Counted from the first letter of the stretch, positions 44,060-53,422 are shown. The stretch is 64,000 nucleotides of DNA from Tateyamaria sp. ANG-S1 (GCF_000814025.1 NZ_JWLL01000008.1:1-64000), one strand, 5' to 3'. Notes: generated by a model not told the origin, from the sequence alone. Numbers and translations are program-made.

Positions 44060-44709
44060 TTAACTTGATACCCAGTCTCTTGGTACGAGAGCGTTCTGGC
44101 CGCGCCATTCTTCAATGATGCATGCTTCAAACCAATCATTGGCAAGGTGGGCATGGTCCAAAACAATGAGTTGAAACGGCGATTCAATCTGCTTGCAACC
44201 CTCATACATAAGTTTGAACAACGCCAGTACGGCTTGTCTGTCTTCATCTTTCTCGATCTGGTCCAGCCCGCCTTCCGTTCTGTCGGATGGATAGTAGGCC
44301 TGCGTCGGTTGATCCAAGATGAGAAACGCTGGTACTGGTCGATCCCTTTTTCTAAACCACCAGTGTAGAGCCAAATGAGCAAGGACGTGATATCCGACCC
44401 AGTTCTCGCCACTTCCCATTCTGTTCAAAGGAATGGGACCATCCTCTGTGTCCGCCACTATGGACAGCTTTTTGATATCCAAACGCAGTGAACTTCCACT
44501 GTGCTCCAGATCAAGTTGAGAGGAATACTCGGTCATCTTTTGGCTGATGAGGCTTAGGAACGTGTCCATTCGAGAGGAGGTCTCGTCAGAGTTTAGGTGT
44601 GACTTTACAGCGGAAATTTGTTCTCTGAGGCCTTCGATTTCCTCTTTTGTATCCTCGTCTCCCTGATCCGGTTGAACGGACTCTAGGAAATCACGGAGTT
44701 TGCCTAGGT
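44060..44709 (-). pseudogene. DUF3732 ATPase, C-terminal fragment
   Basis: About 215 residues of the C-terminal part of a DUF3732 protein, an SMC/RecN-like ABC ATPase. A coiled-coil stretch precedes the signature-like NRMGSGENWVGYHVLAHLAL and Walker B AFLILDQPTQAYYP, then VLDHAHLANDWF. The N-terminal Walker A part is absent because the sequence switches at 44709/44710 into the antisense of the mobC repeat. Full-length DUF3732 proteins occur in multi-gene systems proposed to be defensive (three-component ABC systems); this is a remnant of one. Confidence 0.7.
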
Positions 44710-44870
44710 AGAGCGGGCGCGCCTGGAAGAGTTGGCAGCAGGTATGACGTTGTCGGCCTATGTCCGTGCCTGTGTGTTTGGTCAGGAATCCAAGCGGCGC
44801 AAGCGACGGCCCAAAGATGCCGTGGCCGACAAGAAAGCGGCGGCTGAGGCGCTTGCATTGTTGGGGCAGT
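44710..44870 (+). repeat. Direct repeat of mobC segment, copy 2
   Basis: Second copy of the 161-base segment at 43734-43894, in the same orientation, with its left edge exactly at the broken end of the DUF3732 fragment. Confidence 0.9.
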
Positions 44871-44926
44871 CGCGGATTGCAAACAATCTCAATCAGCTTG
44901 CCTATCATGCCAATACGTCGCCATGA
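44710..44926 (+). pseudogene. mobC: MobC-like fragment, copy 2
   Basis: Lacks the N-terminus: homology starts in ERARLEELAAGMTLSAYV at 44710. It then continues correctly past copy 1 into LGQSRIANNLNQLAYHANT before an early stop. Bases 44710-44870 repeat 43734-43894. A broken mobilisation gene from the same or a related element. Confidence 0.7.
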
Positions 44927-45051
44927 CCCGGCATAGCGAAGAGATGCGGTTGTTCACGAGTGCCGAAGACAGACCGAACTGGGCAAGGCACTATGGGCGG
45001 GACATGGCGCAGAAACAGGTCAGGAACAGAGATGGACCGTCCCGGGGGTGA
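44923..45051 (+). CDS. Small ORF after the mobC fragment
   Basis: 42 residues (MTRHSEEMRLFTSAEDRPNW...) starting in ATGA overlap with the mobC fragment stop. Its position fits the start of a relaxase or another mob-operon gene that has been cut short. No family recognised. Confidence 0.3.
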   Translation: MTRHSEEMRLFTSAEDRPNWARHYGRDMAQKQVRNRDGPSRG

Positions 45052-45905
45052 TCAGACTAAAGCGGGCGTTCGCGCATACCAGAGGATAATGCCCAAGCAG
45101 TACTTTGGTAGCTGATTTGCTTTATCTAGACATAGGACTCGCAAACGAGGATATATGAGCTTTTCGCGGCGCTACGCGAAGCTCACACCGGTGCTTTAGG
45201 TGAGGTAAACTCTGACAAAAGCTTGAAAACTGCCGCGCACTGGGATCTGGTTCACCTTATCGTCCACGTGGTCCGCCGCTCGCTTTCTTTTGCGTCTAGC
45301 GCTAGTCAGAAGGATGCTGAGCGTTCACCGGTGCCGGCAACTACACTGCCGGGGCCGGTTTTGTGTCAACTGCACTCACTGGCAACCCGCTGTTCTTGGC
45401 TCCCAGCGCCATTGGCGGCGCGGCAAATGTGGCGAGCGATGCATCCGTACGCCGAAGTGTTGAACAAATCGCAGTGGTACTACGAAACGGGGCCCTCTTA
45501 GAGCGCAGCCAATATCATACGCGGCCAAAAGGATTGTTGCAGCTTTGATCGCATCCCAAGGTGCGCAAGGTCTGACGGCGAAATTCTGAACTTCTGCACT
45601 TTCTCGAAGCTCAAACCGCCGGATGAACCTGGTGCAATAGTGTCCTTTCTCAGCAGCTGTCCAACCGAGCCAACTAGCAAGATCCATTCTGCTTTGCCGT
45701 AAACAACCCTTGGACAAATGCCGTTGCCTGCTGGCCCAGTGGCTGTCAGTTTTACAGTTGATCTCCCGAAACGAGCAATACGTGTTCGAGAGCGCTCAAA
45801 ACTCGAGTTACGTGCGCGAAATCTATGCACTAGTAGCAGCCGTTGTTCTTTCGGGGCCTGGAAGTCGGCGAACTCTCGCCTGCGTGAGATGAGTTTACCT
45901 GCACG
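45052..45905. other. About 850 bases without a convincing gene
   Basis: Several overlapping frames of 60-110 codons exist on both strands, none with a recognised motif, a good start site or consistent composition. Probably decayed mobile-element sequence. The frame on the minus strand at 45498-45830 is the least unlikely candidate. Confidence 0.4.
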
Positions 45906-45920
45906 TTAAGACCTCATTAA
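45906..45920 (+). promoter_or_regulatory. CtrA-type box upstream of small gene pair 1
   Basis: TTAAGACCTCATTAA is a perfect TTAA-N7-TTAA, the CtrA recognition pattern of alphaproteobacteria. It lies 45 bases before the ATG of the first small gene. An equally placed box precedes the second copy of the gene pair at 60666-60680. Confidence 0.6.
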
Positions 45921-45965
45921 GGAACTTAGTGCGGAATTTACCTATCGTTTATGGAGGTAAAAAAA

Positions 45966-46193
45966 ATGCCTACACAAGAATGGTTCGAAATGAGAGTGAT
46001 GCTGGCCGCTGAGCAAGCACGCAAAGCCGGATTTGAGCAAACCTACCTAGCCCTCGTTGACGTGCTTCGCTCTTCGAGGCTGAGCCATGAGCGCATGATA
46101 GGTCACCTCTCAACCAGCCAACCCCATGTGTCGCTGCATGGCCATACGAAGAAGCAAGACAGCCACACACGTTTCGGATTTACCGAACATTAA
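45966..46193 (+). CDS. Small protein A, copy 1 of a two-gene module
   Basis: 75 residues with a GGAGGT ribosome-binding site 8 bases upstream of the ATG at 45966. The core LAAEQARKAGFEQTYLALV matches VAADEARRHGYVHTYHALL of the gene at 60437-60622. It is soluble, mainly helical, and without any known domain. It is followed by small protein B and preceded by a CtrA-type box, the same arrangement as at 60.2-60.7 kb. Confidence 0.65.
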   Translation: MPTQEWFEMRVMLAAEQARKAGFEQTYLALVDVLRSSRLSHERMIGHLSTSQPHVSLHGHTKKQDSHTRFGFTEH

Positions 46194-46239
46194 CCGTGAC
46201 GCCTTCTGGTTGACTAGGGAGCAACCTGAGGATTCGTCA

Positions 46240-46500
46240 ATGCATGACCACGATTGGATTATTGAAGTTTGCAATGACTTGAAAGACTACGCAAGAAAAC
46301 ACCACCTGAACCACCTTGTGCCGGGTCTGGATAACGCCTTGAACGCAGCAAGGCATGACGTGTTGTTGCAATCCTCTAGGTCAGCCCATGAACCGATCAG
46401 GGACTGCGCAATCCTTGGTGGCTCCATAGGTCTCTGTCAGCACTCAAGAGAAGGCACAGATGATGCCGAAAAAGGTTTCACTGCTCGTCACCAATGGTAA
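46240..46500 (+). CDS. Small protein B, copy 1 of a two-gene module
   Basis: 86 residues from the ATG at 46240 with GAGG upstream. The N-terminal DWIIEVCNDLKDYARKHHL matches DWLIRFCQDLYTYAEENNL of the gene at 60174-60350. Helical, no known domain. The C-terminal 30 residues are not shared and may include read-through. Probably co-transcribed with protein A. Confidence 0.62.
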   Translation: MHDHDWIIEVCNDLKDYARKHHLNHLVPGLDNALNAARHDVLLQSSRSAHEPIRDCAILGGSIGLCQHSREGTDDAEKGFTARHQW

Positions 46501-46542
46501 GTGCCGAATAGTTCCTGCATACCGTTACACCGGGACTCGCTG

Positions 46543-47208
46543 CTAGAAGGCAAAACCATCCTGTTCAATCAACTCTGGGCCGTCATTATCTCGACCAAAC
46601 GGTTTTACATCGCGCACTGAAAACCTGTTTGTCCAACTCATGCCGTAGTTTGAAAGCACATGCGCATCATCATCCGACTGCTCTAGCCAACCGGTCACTT
46701 GCGCGCTGTCCAGAATTACGGGCATGCGGTGGTGGACCTGCTCTATTTCAGGCTCCGCCGGGCGCGTGATGATTGAACATGTTTCGGTTCCATCTCGCAG
46801 TACAGAGTGCACGCCTGCGAAAAAGAAGACGGGCGCGTTTTGCTCGACTGTGATGAAGTGAGGCCGTTTCCTTCCTTTTGATCCCGTCCACTCGTAGTAA
46901 CCCGACGCTGGAATGATGCACCGCCCAGCCTTCCATGCTATCCGAAAGGTTGGTTTCTCTGCCGCAGTCTCAATCCGCGCGTTGAACGTGGTCTGCTTCC
47001 AGTCTTTCACATCGCCCTTGTGCCAATGCGGGACGAACCACCAGCGGGCCGTAGAAGCGACCGGAGCGCCATCTCGCATAGTGACGCAAGCAACATCCTG
47101 CGTCGGCTTGATATTGTAGCTGACGCGCGTTTCCGTCGGTCTGAGGATCGATAGAAACTCGTGGTACTCGTACCAGCTTAAAGTGCTAAGAATGAAGCGA
47201 CCGCACAC
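46543..47208 (-). CDS. SRAP/YedK-family abasic-site DNA-protein crosslink protein
   Basis: 221 residues beginning MCGRF, so Cys2 is the catalytic residue after Met removal. Further active-site motifs: SYNIKPTQDVACV (Asn), IIPASGYYEWTG (Glu) and VHHRMPVIL (His). Such proteins (HMCES/YedK) cap abasic sites in single-stranded DNA and are often SOS-linked. Length is normal. Stands alone. Confidence 0.93.
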   Translation of the reverse strand: MCGRFILSTLSWYEYHEFLSILRPTETRVSYNIKPTQDVACVTMRDGAPVASTARWWFVPHWHKGDVKDWKQTTFNARIETAAEKPTFRIAWKAGRCIIPASGYYEWTGSKGRKRPHFITVEQNAPVFFFAGVHSVLRDGTETCSIITRPAEPEIEQVHHRMPVILDSAQVTGWLEQSDDDAHVLSNYGMSWTNRFSVRDVKPFGRDNDGPELIEQDGFAF

Positions 47209-47613
47209 TAGCAGCGATCCAGTTTGTTAGGGTTGAAATTCATTGGTCAAAATCGGTTTCAGGACTTCGTTGGAAGTCTGCGCTTACTTGCTGGAAACGG
47301 TCAAGTATGGGCTGGGCTAGTCAACAAACACGGGTAATGGCTGCGTTGAGTGCACCGCAGAAGTCTTCGATAAATTAGCATACTTACTCATCGCAGAACC
47401 CGCTGGGCGTGCTCGGTTGCAGAAGCTGCTATGGGTTGGCGAAGCTAGTCGCTAGTTACTGCCGCAGCACAGATGGTTTAGTTGCCTCACAAGCGGAGCG
47501 ACCCTACTTTAGAGTACGCCCATGGGCACAACCAAGAATAAAACACCCTGATCATAGCTACTCGAAAGACACTTTGCCTGCCAAGATTTCGAAACCTCAT
47601 GAGGTAGTATCTA
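47209..47613. other. Intergenic, nothing firm
   Basis: About 400 AT-richer bases between divergent genes. One frame (47409-47639) overlaps the next gene's start and looks random. No terminator or known operator was seen; it must hold the promoters of both flanking genes. Confidence 0.4.
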
Positions 47614-49281
47614 ATGCCAATTTCAGCTGGAATAGATGAAACCGATATAGAGCATTACATTGCGCAGGTGGAAGCTTCGTCGGTGCTTGGCAGAAGTAAG
47701 CGTCGAGCGCGTCTTCTCTCGCATCTAATTCGGTCCGAGTACCTTGAGCAGGGCGATAGGTTGAAAGCCTATTCCATTGGTCTTGATATTTTTGGAAAAC
47801 CTACCGAGTTTGACCCGGCGGCAGACAGCGTTGTTCGTGTTGAGATGGGTCGCTTACGCTCTGCACTTGCTCTATTTGAAGCAAGCGAGTTCAACGACAC
47901 TAGAATAATTGTCGATATTCCGGTTGGTACGTATCGCCCAACCATCGAACTGCGTGAACCCGTGGCAGAAGACATAAGCTCAGATGCCGTAGAAGAGCGA
48001 GCATTAGTCTACACAAAAATACGGCTATTTGCACGCTACCTAGTCATTCCAGTTCTGGCGGTGATGGCAGTAATGCTTGTACTATGGCAGTCCTTATGGC
48101 CACCTGGGGAAGCTCAAACGATTGGGATTCAAGTCAGTGTCACTGACACAACTGACAAGCTAGCAATCGAGGCGAAATCATCACTGATAAGGGCGCTTTC
48201 ACGAACGACGACCTTCAGTTTACTAGAGCCTAAAACACCAAATGAGTTAGCAACCGGAGCTAGCTTCAAGGTTGCCATATCAACTTCGAATTTAGACGAG
48301 ATGTTCGCTGTCTCCATCGAGTTGGTAGATTTATCATCGGATCGTTTACTCTGGAGCAGCAAACTTAGCGCAGAGACACAAGCTCTGTTGATATCGGATG
48401 TTGAGACCCGATCCGCAAGTGAGCTGCGTGTCCGCCTGTTTGGCGCTTCAAAAGAAATCCTTGAGGGACTGGATCCTGAAGACCTATCCCCTGAGGCTCT
48501 ATTTGTTCTAGCCACTTGGGTGCCAGGAGTAGCGCGGTCTGCAATCGAGTGGGAGCTCATGCGCGTTCACTACGCACGGCTCGCGTTATCAAAAGATCCA
48601 GATTTTGGGGCTGCACATTCGGTGCTTGCTGACAAACTTGGCTATCTTGCGAATGTTTACGAGCCTTCAGACAATCAGGAAACATACGCAGCCGCTTTGT
48701 TTCACTCCCAACGCGCGATGGAACTCTCACCACTCGATCCCGACGTTGTATTTAACGTGGCTCAGTCCCATTGGCACTTCGGTCGGCTTTCGCAGAGTAG
48801 AAACGCTATGGCTCGCGTATTGGAGCTTGACCCAAGGCATGATCTGGCTCGTTTCCTGCACTTGGTTATCCCGTACACATGTGCAGTTGCCCCACAACAG
48901 ATACTGGCCGAAGCAATTGACTTTGATCAGACACTATCTGCTGACAATCCACTTCGGTGGATGACCTTAACCTGGATCGGCTGGCTGCATATGTTTCGCG
49001 AAGAATGGTCTGAAGCTTTGGCCGCAGAGGAGGCTGCGGCACTCATTTTCGAAACCCCGTATACCTTCATGCGCAGAGCAGCAATTCTTAACCAATTGGA
49101 TCGTCGTGGAGATGCAATAGACGTCATCAATCGGCAATCTGATAACTGGAATGGGTTCGACCCGAGGCACTATGCTCGCTCAGTGGTTCCGCGTTTGTGC
49201 AGCGAATCGAGCCGACCGGAGAGGTTCATTCAGTACTACTCAGATTTGTCTGATGCAATCGACGGACGAATAAATAATTGA
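47614..49281 (+). CDS. Membrane-anchored winged-helix/TPR regulator-like protein
   Basis: 555 residues; GAGGTAG precedes the ATG. Residues 20-115 (RRARLLSHLIRSEYLEQGDR; AYSIGLDIFGKPTEFDPAAD; VRVEMGRLRSALALFEAS; IIVDIPVGTYRPTI) form the DNA-binding-like module seen ahead of TolB/TPR domains in adenylate-cyclase-type proteins. A membrane helix at about 142-165 (LVIPVLAVMAVMLVLW) is followed by a periplasmic TolB-like part and TPR-like repeats (ALFHSQRAMELSPLDPDVVF). A ToxR/CadC-like one-component sensor is likely; no obvious targets are adjacent. Confidence 0.75.
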   Translation: MPISAGIDETDIEHYIAQVEASSVLGRSKRRARLLSHLIRSEYLEQGDRLKAYSIGLDIFGKPTEFDPAADSVVRVEMGRLRSALALFEASEFNDTRIIVDIPVGTYRPTIELREPVAEDISSDAVEERALVYTKIRLFARYLVIPVLAVMAVMLVLWQSLWPPGEAQTIGIQVSVTDTTDKLAIEAKSSLIRALSRTTTFSLLEPKTPNELATGASFKVAISTSNLDEMFAVSIELVDLSSDRLLWSSKLSAETQALLISDVETRSASELRVRLFGASKEILEGLDPEDLSPEALFVLATWVPGVARSAIEWELMRVHYARLALSKDPDFGAAHSVLADKLGYLANVYEPSDNQETYAAALFHSQRAMELSPLDPDVVFNVAQSHWHFGRLSQSRNAMARVLELDPRHDLARFLHLVIPYTCAVAPQQILAEAIDFDQTLSADNPLRWMTLTWIGWLHMFREEWSEALAAEEAAALIFETPYTFMRRAAILNQLDRRGDAIDVINRQSDNWNGFDPRHYARSVVPRLCSESSRPERFIQYYSDLSDAIDGRINN

Positions 49282-49393
49282 TATATAAAGATTTTCTGAA
49301 GTGTAACCTGTGACAAACCTTTGAAACCTGTTCGTTTTTAACTGTGTCGCCCATGAGGTGGTCCACACGCAGGCTAATCGAAAGGTTGCTTCT

Positions 49394-49681
49394 ATGGACA
49401 GCGACGCAAGCAGAGCGCAGCTCGACGACGAGGGTACCGATTTCACTCCCGAAGAACTGGCGGTCTTTGCCGAAGTCAGGGTCTGGATAAACACTCTGTG
49501 CTCGGCTCCAAATCCTGTTGGCACCCACCGCCTCTTGCTTGGGACCGCGAGTGAATTGATCGATGCGGCTGCCGACCTCGCGGCGACCCGAGCACCGGGA
49601 GTGCAGGTCGTACAACTGGGGCTTTTGGCGGAACGGGTCGCCCAACTAGCTTGCGCCTCAACTGAAAAAGACCGCGACTGA
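49394..49681 (+). CDS. Hypothetical small protein, first gene of CtrA-like operon
   Basis: 95 residues from the ATG at 49394 (MDSDASRAQLDDEGTDFTPE). Acidic N-terminus, then helices. No family recognised. It lies 31 bases before the receiver-like gene on the same strand and probably belongs to the same operon. Confidence 0.55.
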   Translation: MDSDASRAQLDDEGTDFTPEELAVFAEVRVWINTLCSAPNPVGTHRLLLGTASELIDAAADLAATRAPGVQVVQLGLLAERVAQLACASTEKDRD

Positions 49682-49712
49682 CACCAGCTCGTCGCACCAT
49701 ATGGAGTTAAAA

Positions 49713-50123
49713 ATGAGACCGACGTACCGAGGTGACCCGGCTCAAGGGATCCTTGTAGTTTCCTGTGTGCCTGTTGTGGCGGACGCCATAATGCGAATGG
49801 CGGAAGACTATAGCTTTTCTAAGAACGCAACAGATGCCGAAACCTTGTTTGCGAGAAACACGTTCGACTGCGTCGTCACGATTGTCGATCCCTCCAATGA
49901 AGACAGCTTCAAACAGTTAAGACGGGTCGTGAACGCGGCAAGGAACGGTGGTGTCCCCGTGGTGACAACCGCTGAATTCAATCCCGACTGGATCGACAAT
50001 CTGGTGTCTCAGTTTGGGTCAACAGCTCACTTTCGGGAGTTTCCAACGACGGCGCAGTTGGATGAGTTTACTCGATCATTCAGTGCAGAGCGCCGGGCTG
50101 CAATGGAAAGGACATCGATATGA
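49713..50123 (+). CDS. Receiver-like (degenerate) small protein
   Basis: 136 residues from the ATG at 49713; the ATGGAG at 49701 supplies its GGAG ribosome-binding site. The order of strands GILVVSCVPVVADAIMRM, FDCVVTIVDPSNEDSF, GVPVVTTAEF and TAHFREFPTTAQLDEF resembles a CheY-like receiver without the usual acidic pocket; a candidate Asp is in IVDPSN. The stop overlaps the next ATG. A stand-alone pseudo-receiver is my interpretation. Confidence 0.5.
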   Translation: MRPTYRGDPAQGILVVSCVPVVADAIMRMAEDYSFSKNATDAETLFARNTFDCVVTIVDPSNEDSFKQLRRVVNAARNGGVPVVTTAEFNPDWIDNLVSQFGSTAHFREFPTTAQLDEFTRSFSAERRAAMERTSI

Positions 50124-50359
50124 ATTGCGACAATGTCGTGCCATTTCCCCCAAAGGGCACGCCGCCTTCTTCGGTGTGGACCCTTTTTGTGCTGGCAGAC
50201 CTTCGCCAATTCTTTGTGACCGAAGGGCCCCCAAAAGCAGTAAGTGTCATCGAAGATGCGATACAAGAGTTGGAGAAGGTTCTTATCCCAGAAAGCTGCG
50301 ATCAGTCTGCGGCTGAACTGAGCGCAAGTATTGCATGGGAAGGAGAAACATCTTCATGA
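50120..50359 (+). CDS. Small helical protein of the CtrA-like operon
   Basis: 79 residues, overlapping both neighbours in ATGA fashion. The central helix LADLRQFFVTEGPPKAVSVI, then EDAIQELEKVL faintly recalls protein B of the small gene pairs (D-L-x-x-[FY] and an A-L/I-x-x-A/E pattern). No family recognised. Confidence 0.5.
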   Translation: MNCDNVVPFPPKGTPPSSVWTLFVLADLRQFFVTEGPPKAVSVIEDAIQELEKVLIPESCDQSAAELSASIAWEGETSS

Positions 50360-51054
50360 ACGTCTTGTTTGTAGGACCAGACGAGCTCTTTTCGCGTGTG
50401 GTTAGCCAAGCGGTTGGCCAGGATTGGGAGTTACACAGAGCACAGAGTGTGAACGATATGCTGGACTATCAAGGTACGCACTGCTTTCACGCCGCTTTGT
50501 TTGGAATGTGCGATAACGCGTTGAAAATGGCGCATGCAGCACGCGTCGCGAAGAACGAACTGAGTACGCCTATTACTATCGGCCTTGTACCTCGCAGCTT
50601 AGCTGATGGTTCCGCAAGTTCAGTCGCAGCTTATACCGATGCATTCATAGTCGACTGTGGGGATGATCGGCTCGCTAAGCTGCAGTGCGATGCAATACTG
50701 CGTATCGCGAACGGGCTGATCGCTCAAAACGTTACTTGCGGTGACGTCACATTCCACACCTCCGGCAATGCTTTTTCCGTAAATGGTGAATTGCTAAACC
50801 TAACGCGACGGCAATATCAGGTTCTTGAGCTTCTGTTCCTGGGGGCTGGCAAAACGATCACTGCAGACATGGTCTTTAACCACATCTACGGTTGGCAAGA
50901 TACACCCAGCACCAAGGTGATCGATGTATGGGTTTGTCAACTTAGGCGAAAGCTGCGCGAGGCGGGATCAACATCAAACTGCATTCAAACAGTTTGGGGC
51001 GAGGGTTACGCATTGCGAGTACAATCGATCAGCGGTAAGCCTAAGGCAGCATAG
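50356..51054 (+). CDS. CtrA-like response regulator with degenerate receiver
   Basis: 232 residues from the ATG at 50356, with AGGAG just upstream inside the preceding gene. The C-terminal half is very like CtrA: LNLTRRQYQVLELLFLGAGK, NHIYGWQDTPSTKVIDVWVC, QLRRKL and IQTVWGEGYALR. The N-terminal half has the receiver layout (MNVLFVGPDELFSRVVSQAV), but the strand that should end in the phospho-acceptor Asp reads FHAALFGMCDN, with none, and the acidic pair after strand 1 is reduced. It probably acts without phosphorylation and may bind CtrA-type boxes such as those at 45906 and 60666. Strong terminator downstream. Confidence 0.75.
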   Translation: MNVLFVGPDELFSRVVSQAVGQDWELHRAQSVNDMLDYQGTHCFHAALFGMCDNALKMAHAARVAKNELSTPITIGLVPRSLADGSASSVAAYTDAFIVDCGDDRLAKLQCDAILRIANGLIAQNVTCGDVTFHTSGNAFSVNGELLNLTRRQYQVLELLFLGAGKTITADMVFNHIYGWQDTPSTKVIDVWVCQLRRKLREAGSTSNCIQTVWGEGYALRVQSISGKPKAA

Positions 51055-51235
51055 CTGAAACCCAATTGCCGCTTAAAAGGAATTTCTCAGCACTAGTGTC
51101 ACGAACTATGGTGCACTGCCGCAATCGAACGGTTCTCAGAATTTGAAAGCTCGAGTTATGACTGACAGTTGTTCGTGTCAAAATGCTCAGAACATTACAT
51201 CGCACGTATTTTTAACGGCTTCTGAACAACAGTGT

Positions 51236-51275
51236 AACAGGTCTGATCGTGTTGATCAGACCTGTTTAGTTTTTG
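51236..51275 (+). terminator. Rho-independent terminator
   Basis: A perfect 13-bp stem (AACAGGTCTGATC / GATCAGACCTGTT) with a GTGTT loop is followed by TAGTTTTT. It lies about 180 bases after the CtrA-like gene and ends that operon. Confidence 0.85.
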
Positions 51276-51327
51276 GCTTCGGAGGTTTGATAGGTTTATT
51301 GGGCGACTGCCACCGCCGGGTATTACG

Positions 51328-51552
51328 CTATGGCACAATCGAAAACACAGAGTTAATCATCGGATGTTTCTCATGGAGTTCGTCTGCCACGAGCGGTGAT
51401 CGACTGATCACCTGTTCAGACGGTTCGAACTCACCGTCACTTTCCTGGGAAACATCTACAAAATACCGGCTTGTTTCAGGCAGCGCGCCATATCGATACA
51501 CGTAGTCTGCGAGCAAACACTCTAAACGTACAATCTTCTCTTGGTCTGTCAT
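51328..51552 (-). CDS. Hypothetical small protein
   Basis: 74 residues (MTDQEKIVRLECLLADYVYR...), acidic, with a helical N-terminus. The composition is convincingly coding, but no family is recognised and the ribosome-binding site is weak. It converges on the terminator of the CtrA-like operon. Confidence 0.45.
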   Translation of the reverse strand: MTDQEKIVRLECLLADYVYRYGALPETSRYFVDVSQESDGEFEPSEQVISRSPLVADELHEKHPMINSVFSIVP

Positions 51553-51860
51553 GTGCTACTCGACTCAGCAAAATTAGCAGACAACTACCAAGAGACAACT
51601 GCGAGAAAAACTGACTAAAAATTCAAGGTTTCGATGACAGGATCGAACACTGATGGGTGATTTCTGTACCCTTGATGGTCAACTCACCTCCTCCGATTAG
51701 CCAGAAATCCTGCGAGCCCGTAGCCCAGCTATCGCAATCGATATCTACTGCTAAGCCAATCCATCGTTCCTTAGCGCAACACTTGGTCCGCGAGCGGTGT
51801 CATCGGCATCAAGGAACTGGATGCCTTGGGCTTCGAGGATTTATCGAACCGGGCGCCCAG
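51553..51860. other. Intergenic, nothing recognised
   Basis: About 300 bases between the small ORF and the IS110 fragment. No credible frame or signal was seen. Confidence 0.35.
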
Positions 51861-52244
51861 TCATTGACTATCAGTCTTCACAGGTAAGCCGCGCACTTCG
51901 TTGGCCAGATCAATGGTTTTGCTCAACAAGGCCTTGCGCGTACTCAGTAGAGCCCGAACCCCGTGTGCCTCCCGGCTTTTCATATGAACGGGGCTGGACC
52001 AACCGGTCCGCAGGATCTGGGCAATGCTGCATGCGTGGTTCCGATCCGTCTTGTTGCGCATCGCTGACAAGGCAGCATTGACCTGGCGCGCCTCCAAGCA
52101 GACGACGTCAAATCCTTCGGCCTTCAAACCGTAGAACAGATGCTGGCTCAACGTGCCCGATTCAAAGCCAACGCGCTCGATCGGAAAGCGAAGCGCAATC
52201 AGATACCTGCTGATGTCCCGTGTTCTGCTAAAGGCTCTCGGCAC
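51861..52244 (-). pseudogene. IS110-family transposase, internal fragment
   Basis: Residues RVGFESGTLSQHLFYGLKAE, then GFDVVCLEARQVNAALSAMR and the ILRTGWSSPVHMKSREAHGV region through LANEVRGL, are the DEDD-domain part of IS110 transposases. The first 40 or so residues and everything after VRGL are missing. The left junction falls in the 3' end of the ParB-like gene. The missing N-terminus is similar to the piece at 59610, which may derive from the same element. Confidence 0.82.
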
Positions 52245-53256
52245 TCTCGGGCTTGGCGGCTTTCTGTGGATCAGTCTCGACCTGCCAGAGAGATGATCCC
52301 GCCATCATATGCGCAGCTACAAGACGCAGAGCAATGCCACTGTTGTCCAGAAGATCAGCCCGGACAGCCGCGTGACGATGCAGATCAACGTAGTTCTGAG
52401 CCGCCTTGGTCAGTTCGGGCTTGGGTGCGGCGGTGGTGCGCTGTGCAGCCTTCTCGCGCCGCTTGGCTTCCGCGTTGGTGATGTAACCTTTGTGGAAGGT
52501 GACCTCTCCTTGCGTGGTGGTTGTGATGAACACTTTTCCGCCGTCTGCTTTGGATGCTTTGCGATGATCCCACGTGGCAAACCATGCGCCTTGCTCCATG
52601 ACAATCACATCTGCCCAGCCCTCGGCTTTGAGGTCTTCGACAGCATGTGCGATGGCTGCGTTCTGCTGCGACCAAAACGCCTCCGCATCGGCAAAATACA
52701 CCTCATCACCAAAGAGATCGGACACGATGGCAAGTCCAGACGCGTCCACATCAAAGAGCGCGTTGGTGACAGGGATATGTGCCCCACCAAAGAGCCAGTC
52801 TTTCAGGTGCTGGCCTGTGGGCACATAGGCGTTCTCGTCCTTCACCAATGCCCACCATGCTTTTTGCTGCTTGGGGGTCGCCATGGTCAGAACGCGGATG
52901 TCGCGGGCATGGATGTCGCCTTTGCGATAGGCTGTGAGGATGGGCCCATAGAGCCGCCCCAACGCCAGCCGCTGCGACACCATGCGTTCGGTGATCCCGA
53001 AGGTAGCGGCAATGTCCGCTGGCTCCCGCCCCTCTTTGACCAGCTTGGCAAAGGCTTTGTACTGATCCACCTCGTCCATGGGCAGGCGTTCGATGTTTTC
53101 CGCCAATGAGGCTTCAATTGCAGTTGCATCATCGCCCTCCACCATGATCAGGCACGGCAGCGGGTCAATGTCGCCATCCCCGATAAAGATTTGGAAGCGG
53201 CGGCACAGCCGCCTCAATAGATGCGTCAGGGGGCAATGCCCGCAGGGCGGAAACAA
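52228..53256 (-). pseudogene. ParB-like plasmid partition protein, truncated at both ends
   Basis: The family part starts near 53200 (RRFQIFIGDGDIDPLPCLIM), preceded by unrelated sequence. The helical core IEASLAENIERLPMDEVDQY, then ADIAATFGITERMVSQRLAL, is the ParB/Spo0J DNA-binding helix-turn-helix. A long C-terminal region follows, ending SLWQVETDPQKAAKPE before an abrupt stop at the IS110 fragment. The N-terminal CTPase domain is therefore missing. It belonged to a plasmid or integrative element, like the H-NS-like gene beside it. Confidence 0.7.
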
Positions 53257-53422
53257 GCGCAGCGCAGGTTCCGTTCACGCGCACCCGGCCCGCAAGGGAG
53301 ACGCCCAACTCTCACTGGATACCAAATGAACGCCTATATTGGCCGAGTGACCTGACACGAAATCAGAGTTGAGGCTTTGATCATCGCGCACTAGGGAGCC
53401 CAAAGACGAGAAGGAAGACAAC

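Noticed and set aside
45223-45548. Small plus-strand frames after the mobC fragment
   Set aside because: No motif, poor start context and overlapping frames of equal quality on the other strand.
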